Assembly (NCBI GenBank): GCA_029449235.1
Contig: JANATG010000002.1
Span: 180,001 to 244,000, forward strand
Origin: Linnemannia schmuckeri
Taxonomy: Eukaryota > Mortierellomycota > Mortierellomycetes > Mortierellales > Mortierellaceae
Direction of reading: 5' to 3'
Length of the DNA: 64,000 bases
This document shows, piece after piece, positions 43,114 through 54,560 of this stretch. Under the pieces are notes generated by a model that worked only from the letters and a program-made list of their open reading frames with translations, did no database searches and had not been told where the DNA came from. Positions within the stretch are counted from its first letter, which is position 1, and each line of letters begins with the position of its first letter. Made by a program: the position numbers and the translations under genes.

Positions 43114-43938
43114 ACGTATCGATGAAGATTGAAATGAACAGTACATTTACGGAACAAGAGTGATGATATGATCACATATGAGACTTGATTATGTTTTGAA
43201 CTGGTTTTATTTTGCTTCATGACTTTCCCTCTCTTATCGAATCCCGGCTTCGTTCTCTCTTCAACCCGGCCCCCGATGTCAATGAAATATCCCTGTGAGT
43301 TATTGGACAAGGGTCGTCTCTCCTTCCACTTTACTTTCTCCATTGCATAATTAATCGTTCACTTCACTCCTTTCAATGGTCCAACCGCAGGACATGCTGT
43401 TTGACAAACAAACAACTCAAAAAGAGAGAGAACTGGACACATGGAAGAAAAAAAGTTTTACAAAAGACCGAGCCCTCCCAGGCACGCACGCAATGATACA
43501 ACACCATGCGTACTCCAAAACCCGAACCCGGAACCCCAGGCCCAGGCCCCTCTTCGCAAGAAGCACACGCAAAAAGTTATTGAAGTGTTTTTTTTGTTTG
43601 AGGTCAGCCAGTGTGAAATACAAAATAACCACATGGGTTTTCTCGGTAAATGATTAACTGTCATCACACCTCTCAAGAACAAAAAAACCTTTCAATAACT
43701 TGCGTGAGAATACTGCCTTAACACAAAGACAGCACTTCATCCACATCGCGCCCACTCTTGAAATCAACTGTCCGTGTATAGTCGTCGCATGTTGTCCACA
43801 TTCCAAAAAAAAAAGTCCACTTGAAAAGGCTTGGGGAGATCCATCTGTTGATTTTTCAGTTTTATTGAAATGCGCGCGACCAAGACAAGACGAGGCTGTG
43901 TCCAAGTGCCCAGCAAATTATTGTTCTTGAACAATAAT
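43114..43938. other. Convergent intergenic region between ETR1 and RPS13
   Basis: 3' regions of two converging genes. No gene or RNA is recognised. Small frames at 43376-43905 have no support. Confidence 0.5.
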
Positions 43939-44858
43939 TTAGGCAACGAGGGCGGAGGCGGTGGCGGACTCGCTATTAGGTTGCAAAAGCAAAAGAAAAA
44001 AAATAATTGGTCAATATAGTACAGCAGTCGCTTTGCAAAAGTGAAATGAAAAATCACAGACCAATACCGAGCAGAGATTGAGTCCAAATCAGAAGCAACA
44101 CTGAGCTTGCTTCCACAAAGAGAGAAAAAGAACATCGTCAAGTGCCCTGACTCAAAAGACAAAGGCACCCATAGTTTTCTTCCCCTCGTTGCGAAAAAGC
44201 AGGTTGGTTGACTCCCGACGAGGATCGCACTCCATTAGCACTCTGCGTACTGTCCGAAAGAAAACGTCTCCATTTCGTCCGTAAACAAAAATAAAGAGAA
44301 CGTTTGTAAAGAAAAAAGGGTATAGGGGAGAGTGAATAGGGAAAAGAGGGTATACGAAAAACAAAAAAAAATAGAAAAAGGCAAAGCACGTCAAGCAAAA
44401 ACAAGAGCATAAAAACCCAATGGAACGACATGGTACTATTTCCAGGTAGGAGGGAGCTGGCCAGCGGTCTTGTAGTAACGGGCAAGACGGTGGATACGGG
44501 ACTCGATCAAAATGAGGCGGAACTTGCCATCGCAATCCTTGCGGTTACGCTCGAGGTGCTTGCGGACGGCGACAGCCTTCTTGATCAAGTGGTAGAGATC
44601 CTCGGGAATCTCGGGGGCAAGACCGTTGGACTTCAAGATACGGAGGATCTTGTTACCGGTGACGTTCTTGACCTGGGCGATACCCTGGGAGTCACGGAGG
44701 ATGACACCGATCTGGGAGGGGGTCATACCCTTCTTGGCGAGCTTGAAGATCGAGTCGCAGACATCCTCGGGGGAGGTCTTCAACCAGGAAGGAGGAGAAC
44801 GCTTGTAGGGGAGAGCGGAGCTCGAGATACCCTTACCACTGCTGTGCATGCGACCCAT
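43939..44858 (-). CDS. RPS13: 40S ribosomal protein uS15 (S13)
   Basis: Structural protein of the small ribosomal subunit. Two exons: 44858-44437 encodes MGRMHSSGKGISSSALPYKR through QLPPTWK and two bases of the next codon; 43972-43939 encodes the rest of the Tyr codon and ESATASALVA. The intron (44436-43973) has GT/AG ends. The joined product is 151 residues, exactly the universal eukaryotic S13 length, and the final YES.TASALVA is invariant across eukaryotes. Reading through the donor would end at WK after 140 residues, which is clearly not the native C-terminus. The second coding exon is only 34 nt including the stop. Confidence 0.97.
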
Positions 44859-47009
44859 TTTGAATAATTCTGTTCATCGAATGAAATAAAAAAACAAATT
44901 GTTGATGAGTTGATCTGGTCTGTCACTGTCAGGTTGAGAGTGTTGCTATTGATGCTTCCTGTTGTTGTTCTAGTTATTATTTTGTTTCTCGAATCTAGAT
45001 CCAAGAACTTCGGGTGTGAACTGGATTCCTCGCGCGTCATTCAATTGAGAGTGATGAGGTGTATCCTTTTCTTTTTCGTCGTTTGTTGTATTTGTAGTAG
45101 TCGTTGTCCAGAGAGTGTTGTAGTTGTCGCCAAGAGCTGATCCTAGGAGGCGTGTCCTGAATCCCGATGAGTTGAATTGTGAATGACCATCCTAGTAGTC
45201 TACCTTTGTGGAATGTGCGAGAGAGAAAGAAACAACAAACTTCTAGGACCAACTCGCCTTTTGTGTCTGCGAAAAAAAAAAAAAAAAAATAATCTGGATT
45301 CGCGGATTGAAAATTTTTTGTCCGATTAGTTACGATGTGGTAGAGACAGCAATCGCGCATTTTACTTTTATGAGTAGATCACATGATATATCGAGCAGAA
45401 GATGGGGGGACAGCCAAGCGCGTGCGGAACGAAGCGACATATCGACATCTTCTTTCCTTTCTTCACTCTGATTACAAAGGACTCAATTGCATGGATATAA
45501 TAGAAAGAAATATGGTTCTTGAGTTACAGAAGGTCCTGCACTCGTTGTAAAGTGTCTCAATGGCTCCTTCAGCTCAAATGAAGCGACAAGAAGAGTGCAG
45601 TCGGTTCCCTCTCCTCTCCTTGCCTTCTCATGTCCACGTCGCAACCATTGCTCCCTAACATCCAAAAAATTGCTTGCCTCGACCCTTCAGCCGCTGGTCG
45701 TTTATTATTTTGATCAGTGCATATGTGTGTTCTAGACAACGCCCTCTATAGTGCCCTTCAGCGTCTCACCTACATCCCTGGAATACCCCATCTCGCATTT
45801 ATCGCAAACGCACCTCCTTCCCTCCCCCTTTCCTTTTTCACAAGATCAAAGGATCAAGGTTCGTCGACTCAATCATGGTTCATGCGTCTTGTCTGACCTG
45901 CAGCAATCATAAAGTCATGGACTAATCCATTTCGAGGGATTGGATCTCGACAATTCAACTTTCCTGTATTTACAATATCACACACAAACACGCATCCACC
46001 CATTCAGCAACAGACCGACCTGCTCAAAATAACATTGACCATCGGATGTTTCTATATGGTCACTCTCTGTCATCCTTCCAACCTACGTTTTGAGCACAGA
46101 ACGCCTGAAAAATGGTGCTTTACTGGACAATAAAGGAGAGGCCGGCATTGTTCTTAGTCAATGAAAAGTGGACATAAGAGGATGGATCCGACAGGACATA
46201 AGAGGAATCGGCTGCCGTAATGATGTACATGTACCGGTATGGCAGCCGCAAAGAGTAACAGTGGCTTCAAATGAACGAATTATGTTCGGTTAAGGTGATG
46301 TGGAGGTATTTAAGGTAAAGAGACAAAGAGGGAGATTCCGCTGATGGCAGATGTGTTTGCATGCGGTTTTTCTGAGGTGTCAGTAGAAAAGCGCCTAGGA
46401 TAAGTGTGTGAAGAGTGAATGGGAGAGAACAAGGAGAGCATGGATGAGTGGGATGACCAGGCGGGGAATGGTCCGGCTGTGGGAACATAGCTTTGGCATT
46501 AGCAAGCAAGATGTGAAAGAAGAGGTCAAGACATGCGTGCGTACAATGTGCTGATAACCAGTTTGTCGAATATCGGTCCACTCGGCTTCCTTCTCGTCAT
46601 TCTCCTTCTTTTTCGTTCCTTCGCAAAGTGTCCAAAGCAAAGTCCAATCCGGAGAATCTTCAAATCATTGGCTTTTCCCCTCCTTCCTCGCCAACCTTAT
46701 CCCCTCTCTTCTTGTTCATTTTTCAACCTTGCTGACTTTCTTCTTCCTTGCCTCATTCTTTTTCCTCAGCCCAGCTCCTTTCTCTGTTTCTCGTCATTCC
46801 TCTCATTCCCCCATCACCATCACACCACTTCCTTCATTCCGACAGTCTCTCCTCCTTCCTTCCTTCACCCTTCCTTCCTCTTCCTCTTGTGCTCACCCCT
46901 TTAACCCTCTGAACTCATACAACCAACACAAACACGAACACAAATAATCAGTCATCACATAATCAAGACCCTGCCATCTTCCTTTCCTCCCTCCTCGTTC
47001 TGTCCCACC
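44859..47009. other. Divergent intergenic region, 2.15 kb
   Basis: Upstream of RPS13 (minus) and of the FAD monooxygenase (plus). An A run of about 19 lies near 45271. From about 46640 to 47009 the sequence is an extended CT-rich leader to the monooxygenase ATG. No gene, RNA or mobile element is recognised between. Confidence 0.5.
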
Positions 47010-50000
47010 ATGCACCCCCACCAACACCAACAACACTACCAATCGCCACTCCCTCCTCCTCAATCACAAAGCGGTCTCACTGTCATCATCGTCGGTGGCG
47101 GGATCGGTGGCCTGTCCCTCGCCAACATGTTTGAGCGAGCAGGAATCAATTATCTGATCCTTGAAAAGGCCACTACCATTCGTGCCCTCGGTTCCTCTTT
47201 GGGATTAGATGCTAGTTCCTTGCCTGTGATGGAGCAATTGGGGTTACTAGAGGACTTTTATCAAGCTTCGAAACCTGTGAGGCACTTTAACTTCTATAAT
47301 GAGGGGGTGAAACCGATTGGGATGATTGACTTTTCGGATCTCCAGGAGATGTAAGTTTCTTGGTTTTTTTTCTTCCTTCTTTGCCTCTTGGGGAAGGAAG
47401 GAAAGACGGAAGGAGGAGGGTGGAATGAAATAGAAAGAAAACCAAAAGAACAAAGTAATAGGAAAGAGAGTTGATGGAACAAGAAAAACAAACAAAACTT
47501 AACGGAGCAAGGAAAATAGTAGTTGGCGGAACAAGAAAAACAAGATAGTTGGCAAAAACAATGAAAGCATAAAAAAAACTTTTCTCACCGTACACTTTAC
47601 CTTAACTGACTCTTAACTTGAACCATCCAACTCCCTTCAACGAAATAGCGGCGGGTACCCGGCGATTATCTTGGACAGGCCGGCGTTCTACAACGTACTG
47701 CTGAAAAACATTCCCAAAGAAAAGATCAAATACAACAAGCGCGTCCTCACCATCACCCAGGATGCGGATGGTGCCACCGCCATCTGCTCCGATGGCAGGT
47801 AAGAAACTCGTTTGTTCACACCGTCGACCCTTCCTTTGTCTCCTTCTCAAACAAGAAATGGGGGCTTAAGAGAGGATATGGTTGACCTTTCTACCCCGCA
47901 TTTATTTCGGCGTTTATTGTTCCTTTTTATCATTCAACGACCAGTGACGATCGTCTCCCTCTCGTTGGTGAACGAACCTCTCCTCCGTTCTTTATCTGCC
48001 TCTGCGGTGCATTAGCCACCCTCTTACTCAATATACCTTACTCCAATTGCACGCCCCCTGTCTCCTTTACAATTTAATACCTAAAAATGATACATCGGTA
48101 TTCCCAGCAGCTCCATTTCTTTCAAATACCAGCTCGCCATTGCTCATGCTATCCGACCCCCAGAAAGGTTCTCGGCCCCCTTTGAGCTCCAAGGGGGAGA
48201 ACTTTCGAGAGTCTTCGCCCGGGCCTAGGTGCATCGTCCTCGTCCTTTCTCATTCTTCATTCACTCTCCGCCTCCTTCCTATAATCCATCGCCATCATTC
48301 TGAGTATTAGAAGGAAAAGGACATCCAAGAAGGATGCTCTCCTTTGTCTTTCATGCACGCCAACATCCCGTTGTCATCGCTCCTTGTTGTTGTTTTTGCT
48401 CTCACAGATACATGCATCTATTTGTTATCATGCGAATTGTCACAATCATTTTCTTTTGTTTTTCTGCCTTGCTACCATTCCTCTGAGTCCCTATTTGCAA
48501 ACACTTTCCTCTCATTTTTGTCCTTGGTCAAAGAATTTTGTTTCTCATTGTCGGCTCTTGAAATATTAACCCCTCTACCTCATTTTCAATTTCCCTTGTG
48601 CCTTTTTCTTCCTTCCTTCCTTCCTTCCTTTCTTCATCTCGTTTTTTTTCTTCTAGTGCCTACTTGAGCTCAATCATCATTGGAGCAGATGGCGCATACA
48701 GCGCAGTCCGGCAGAATATTTACAAGAGTCTCAAGGCTAAGGGCAAGCTCTCGTCCAACGACGCTAAACCCTTAGGGTACAACCAGCACTGTCTTGGTAC
48801 GTTAAAACGTCTCGTGAACGAATGAACAGAACCACCACACTTGATTTTTTCTTTTTTTTTTTCTTGTGCATGTTTGTTTGTATTTATTTCATTTGCTTAT
48901 GTTGTCCGTTTTGGTTTTGTATTTGTTTACATGTTTGTTTACACGGATGTGGTGTGAGGATTATAAAACGGAATAATGCAGACTGGCACGATGCATGTTT
49001 TTATGCATGCGCAATCTCTCAACAAGCACGATATCAAGAAAGTACACTCTCACTCACAACTCGTCGTCTGTTATTTTCTCCGCCGCCTTCCTCATTCTCC
49101 TTTTGACTATGTGCGTGGTATACGCCATCATCTTTTCCTCCTCTATTTCTCCTTCCGCATCTATCGGATCTGATCGTTTTCCTTTTTTTTTTTTTTTTTT
49201 TTTTTTTTTGTTGGCCTACGTCTCCCTCTGGCAATGAACTAAAATAGTCGGCGTGAGCAAGCCATTCGACCCGGAATTGTACCCTGTTCTCAAGAACGAC
49301 TACACCGACTTTGAGATTGTCATCCCCAAGAACGATCCCTTCTATGTAAGTAGTTGTTTTTGTCCTATTGTGCACGCTGTGTTTCATTGCTGGTTACATG
49401 GATTATGATTCTCTAGAACCTCGTTTCGTTTCTTTCTTTCCTTTGCTCTCGTTCGTTACACATAATTTCTTTGTGGATGAGAAGCGTGTCTAGACTAGAA
49501 GGATCGATCTTCAGGGCCTAGTCCTTCTTTTCTAGTCTCTCACCTTGTACCACCACAACTGACAATCTATCTGGTTATTTTTTTTGTTCGTTACTCTCCC
49601 CCCCCCTTCCCTCTCCTTCAAAAGGCGATTTACATGCCCCTACCAAACAACCGCATCTCATGGGCAGTCATCCAGAACGTCCCCCGCGCAGATGAATCCT
49701 CCGGCGACTCCTTCCGTTTCTCCGAATGGGGCCCGCACGCAGCCAAAGAAATGGCCGATTATGTCCGGCATCTTTCTAACCCATTCCTTGAAGGTGGTAC
49801 CCTGGGCGATGTGATTGATCATACGCCAATGGAGTTGGTGTCCAAGATTATGCTCGAGGAAAAGTTTTTTGAGTCCTGGTATGAGGATCGTGTTGTCCTC
49901 CTTGGTGATGGTAACATTATTTGTCTTGTTTATCTTTGTTGTAAGATGAAGTGGAGAGAAGTTATCAGATGGATGTACTAACTGTAGACCTCCATGTATC

Positions 50001-50801
50001 TCATTTTCTTTCGATGTTTGATTCTCAGCCTGCCATAAGGTAAAAGATACCAACGCACAGACACACTTCATCATCTCGCGCGCACTCCGCACCCTTGCTA
50101 GCGCTCCTTCTCAAAAAACCTTCATTTACACCATCCTGTTCCTCTTCTTCCTTACTCATGTCACCCCATCCCCCTCCCCTTACAACAGGTGGTGCCGAGC
50201 GCAGGACTGGGTGCAAATCTGGCGATCTTGGAAGGCGTACATCTATGCAACCTTCTAGTGGACATGCCATCAACTAATCAAAAGGATATCACTCGTGTCT
50301 TTGAAACCTACTACCGCCAACGTGCCAAAATCGCGAGACTCGCCCTCGGCAACTCGCGCCAATTTGGAAAAGTCATGGGCGATCGGGTAAGAATCTTTCT
50401 TCACTCTATTTTCTTTTTACTTCTGTTGGACTTTTTGGCTGAACGAAAAAGGGAGTGCACAGACTAAGAACATCACCAAGTTAATTATGAAGCTTCATCC
50501 CTCTCATTCTCGTTTACATATCCCTCGCCTACTTTCCTTCTTCCTTATTCTTCCTTCTCTCCTTCGTTTAACATCCAAATAGGGCCCAATTTCACAACTG
50601 GTACGAAAGATATTCCTTAACCACATCCCGGCTCGGATATCAAAACAGGCAAATACTCAACGGATCCAGTACAGACCCCAATTACATTTCCTCCCTCCAG
50701 CGCCTACAGCCGCCAAGGGTATTGTTCCAGCACGACCTCAAGAGCCTAGACTGGATTGGGGTAGTAGGGCAATTAAGAAGTCTCCGTCGCTTCTTCTTTG
50801 A
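47010..50801 (+). CDS. FAD-dependent aromatic-ring-type monooxygenase, eight exons including an 11-nt microexon
   Basis: Exons: 47010-47350, 47649-47798, 48657-48796, 49248-49345, 49625-49910, 50029-50039, 50189-50386, 50583-50801, giving 480 residues. Motifs of the PheA/TfdB-type flavin monooxygenases: dinucleotide-binding VIIVGGGIGGLSLANMFERA at about 25-44; DG motif IIIGADGAYSAVRQ; and FAD-ribityl motif VVLLGDACHKVVPSAGLGAN, in which A-C-H-K is supplied by the 11-nt exon 6. Without that exon the frame and the conserved GD(A)xH motif are lost, so the microexon is well supported. Substrate is unknown; the family hydroxylates aromatic or polyketide-like compounds using NAD(P)H and O2. Intron 2 is 858 nt, far longer than the others. 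A Pro/His/Gln-rich leader of about 22 residues precedes the FAD fold. Confidence 0.85.
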
Positions 50802-51296
50802 TTAAGAAGTATGTGGAAGATGGAATAGGGAGAGATGAAGGGAAACAGGGGGGAGGGATATAGGGCAGGACCCTTTAAGTACATAACATAGCATAACCTA
50901 ATATACGCGATCATACCCCGCGACAACCAAACAATATAAGCGCAAATATGGAACTAAAGAAAGGTTGTATTTGTTGGAAGGTATGCAAAAAAAAGGACGA
51001 ATGGATATGCAATGGGTCATTATGTTAAAAAAAAAATAGTGTAGTCGTGGAAAATATGTAATGAGTGATGCAAAAGCAACTTTGAAAAGGAATAGCAAAA
51101 AATACAACAAGAAGTCATACGCCTCTTATTTCCAGCGCCACCATTCTTCGGCGCCCAACTGGCGAAAAATCATAAAAAGCGAAACAAGCAACAACAAGGA
51201 GGATATTAGGCGAAATGTACGCTCAGTCGGCCAGCGGGAGGAAGAAAAAAATGGTGTCCCACAATGACCAAGCGATGGGGCGTTTTTGAGAGATCT

Positions 51297-54007
51297 TCAG
51301 TCATCTATGTCGAGGCCAAAGTTCTCATACTGTTCCTTGATAGTCGTCCCTTCTAACTCCGCACACTGTCAAATTCCAGATAAAAAAGAGCAACATAGAG
51401 AGATTAGGTTAGAGGTGAAGAAAAGAGGATGGGGTGGCATTTGAACCACAAGACCTGGGACAGAATCTACAACGATAGCACTAGCAACCCTCATTGCCTC
51501 ACTCGAAACAAGGGATGATGCCGAAGAAAGAATGAGAGGGTACTGTTATGATGGAGTGGGAGTTGTTCATGCTTGGATGTACTGTACCTTGCCGAGGATG
51601 ACTTGTCCAACGTCCTTGATCTCATTGTACTCATGCAACTGATGGATGCGTCGAGAAATCATCTCGCTCGGCGTACCCACACCTCTAAAACACCATTCCC
51701 CAAAAAAAGTGAACAAGGTTAGACATATAGTTCCAGTGCAATTAATGAAACACAGAAATCGGGAGATGGTATATTGTTGTGAGCCATGCGACGAATGGAG
51801 GCTGGGAAGAAGAAAAAGGAGGCGAAAGGAAGGGATGCAGAAAGGGAAGGGAAAAGCAGGGGTGGAGAAAGAGAAATGAGGGAAAAAGAGGATTATTTAC
51901 TAGAATCTGCACCTTAACGAACGGATGATGTCCTGTTCCTGCTGTTGGAGGTCAGCAATCGTCTTTTTCAGTTGCTCAATCTTGGCGTCCTCTTGTGCCT
52001 AGTAGGGAGAGAGAAGTAATACGAAAAAAGGGTGGTCAGTTCATAAATATTGATTTTTGCACTGGAACCAACGTTTTGATGTAGTGCTCTCGCCATAGCA
52101 AAACGACAACAACATCGACAACAACAAGGAATGAAGAAAAGGAAAAAAGAGAGGAGCGAAATAAAACAATTTTCCCGTAGATATGCGACGTTCGTCCGTT
52201 AATGTCGTGCTCTCAAATCATGCCATGTTTATGTTTTTCGCTTTTTTGAGTTGGTGAGTTCGGTTGAGTTTCTTTTCCTTGCTTGCATTAATTGAGCCAG
52301 GCGATCTGTGTTAAAAATACAAACAAGAGGCAAGGGGGTCGAGATATCGGTGGGTTTCGTTATGATCATGTTACATACCTTGAGTGCATCATGCTGTTCC
52401 TTCGAGTCCTGTTTTTTCCTGTCAGAATCCAAAGCCTTGTTGGTGATCGACAATGAAATCCCTGACGCTGCAACAGCAGATGTAGAGGCCGCTGCAACAG
52501 CAATAGGGGTTGAAGAGGTTGTCTCAGGAGAAATGGGGTGATGGGTGGTCGTTTCAACTTGTGTCTTTTCCTCCTCCTCCATTAATGTTAGTGAAGTTGC
52601 GATTTCTCTGCTTGTCGTCGCTGTTGACGACGGCGCAGGTACATGTACATCGTGCTCCTCGGTCTCCATGTCTGTATCATACTGATGGTACTCCTGCGAG
52701 TACTGTTCCTGTTCCTGATGAGGATGATGGAGGGGAGGAGGAGTAGGGTACTGCTGAGTCGGTACCGAGGGAAGAGGACTCTGCAAATGTGTCTCTTCCT
52801 TCTCGTCCTCCTCCTTAACAACACCTGGATAAACTTCTCCTACGTTCTCCTGGGTTCGGTAGTGTTGTTCCTCCTGAATCATCCTGTCAGACTCGAATGT
52901 CTCTCGTCTAGTTGACACTGGCGATGCTGCCCGTGCTGTTGCTGTCACTTCCACTGCTGTTCCAGGTGCTGCCGTAGATGGCGCTGGTGGGACATGGAAA
53001 TCGACCTCATCCGCCACCTCCTCAACATCGTCAACAATCTCAGTCTCCTCAAACATCACCAGATCCGGTTTCGTCACACTCGCGCTTGCCACAGGAGTCA
53101 CGGCTGGCGTCGCAACTGCAGAAGTAGTAGACGACCTGTTAGACATCAACACATCCTCCATCCCTGGGAGCTCTATACCCCCTCCAAAGCGACTACGATC
53201 CCCACGTTCCGACACTGGGGACCGCTCCCCACTCGGACGACCCTGCCGCTCCGAAAACATAAACTGTTGAGGCTGTTGCTGTTGCTGAGGGAAATGGTGA
53301 TAAGGCTGTTGACGAGGCGAGAGTAGCAAAGGTGACGTGGGACCACTGCCACCTCCACCCCCTGCACTGCCACCAGTAGATGCTTCATACTGACGCCGTC
53401 TGGAAGAAGGAGAAGAGGGAGCCCGGATGCGTTCCGAGACTGGACTGTATTCTCGAGAACTGTACCCTGAAGACGAAGGATCGGGCGACCTCACCAGGTC
53501 CCCCCTCTCCCTCTCCCGCTCCCGCTGCCGTTGCTCACGGTCCCGATGTTCTCGCCGCGAAGAAGAACTTCCAGATCCAGATCTTGAGCTTGCCACGGGT
53601 GGCTCTCCACCGAGAGACGCAGCGGCAGCAGCGGCAGCAGCAGCCTGTCGAGCCTCACGACGCAATTCTCGTTCCCGTTCACGTTCTCGGTCTCTGTCAG
53701 TTCTCTCCCCACGGTCTCCCCTGTCCCCCCTGTCTCCCCTGTCTCCACGGTCACTGCGTTCACTACGTTCGCTACGCTCACGAAGACGGTCACCGCGGTC
53801 AGCACGGTCGGATCGTTCCCGGTCTCGGTCAGATCGATCCCGTTCCCGCACCCGTTCCCGGTCTCTGTCTCTGTCTCTATCCCTGTCTCTGTCAGTCCGT
53901 TCTCGACGGTCTGCAGTCCTGCGGTATGACCTGTCCTGTGAGGAGGAGTTGGAAGAAGAAGGAGGACTCTGTAATGATGGTTGAGTGAGGTCCTGTTGTG
54001 TGTCCAT
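51297..54007 (-). CDS. SWI5-domain recombination protein with long RD/RE-rich N-terminal extension
   Basis: SWI5 with SFR1 helps load and stabilise Rad51/Dmc1 filaments in homologous recombination. Exons by phase: 54007-52379 (543 codons), 51998-51913, 51684-51588, 51365-51297, giving 626 residues. The last three exons encode a clear SWI5 domain: a coiled coil (DAKIEQLKKTIADLQQQEQD), then ISRRIHQLHEYNEIKDVGQV, ILGKCAELEGTT and the C-terminal YENFGLDIDD. The first exon is disordered: Arg-Asp/Arg-Glu/Arg-Ser repeats at about 25-120, an Ala run, then Ser/Pro/Gln/Thr-rich sequence, and ends QHDALK before a GTATGT donor. Known SWI5 proteins are about 85-240 residues, so this fusion is unusual. If the donor at 52378 is not used, the frame instead reads to a stop at 52229 (ending KKRKT), so exon 1 could also be a separate gene or an isoform. 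Confidence 0.7.
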
Positions 54008-54560
54008 GGTTCTTTGTTGCTGTTGTATGAGTGCGTGAGCAAAAAGAGAAGTAGTGTTATGGTAGGTAGGTTGGTTGTTGTTATTTGCTTGCTTTGATGT
54101 AGGATTTCTTCTTTGTGTAGGCGAATGAGACGAAGAAGAGGTGGGTGTAGAAGAAAGAATGAATGAACGAGTAAAAGGGAAGAGAAGAAGAAAAAAGGAA
54201 TGAAATGAATGCCAACAAAAAAAAAAAAAAAAAAAAAGAAAAAGGGAGATGCCTTTGTTTCTCTCTCTGCTTCAGTCACAGGGGAAGGGAGGTGAAAAGG
54301 CAAATTAATTTTCGATTATATCCAGAATTAGAACAATGAAAATTGGCTCGACGCCACCACAGCAACAACCATGGACCACCATCGTATATGGCGCGCATAC
54401 ATAGCAAGACATTGATTGACATTGATTGACACAAACACACATAGAATAATGAGCAGGTCAGAAGAGAGAGAAACGAGCGGTATATTCTAGTATTCTAGTG
54501 TTTGTACATGGTCTGAAAGAAGGAGGGAATCATTCTAGTAAAAGAGACTAAAAGGTAAAG
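54008..54560. other. Intergenic between the uridine phosphorylase 3' end and the SWI5-type gene start
   Basis: Purine-rich upstream region of the minus-strand SWI5-type gene, with an A run of about 24 near 54213, then a short stretch with tandem TTGATTGACA (about 54411-54432). No gene is supported. Confidence 0.5.

Noticed and set aside
44436..44858. RPS13 as a single-exon 140-residue protein
   Set aside because: It would lack the invariant C-terminus; a clean intron and a 34-nt last exon restore the exact 151-residue family length.
45400..46600. Several 60-104 residue frames between RPS13 and the monooxygenase
   Set aside because: No domains, no conserved starts, no splice-linked neighbours; treated as intergenic.
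51430..51515. tRNA-like sequence on the minus strand within intron 3 of the SWI5 gene (GTGGTTCAAATGCC resembles a T-arm/B box)
   Set aside because: Acceptor arms pair poorly and no proper anticodon stem could be folded by hand. A tRNAscan-type covariance search would settle it.
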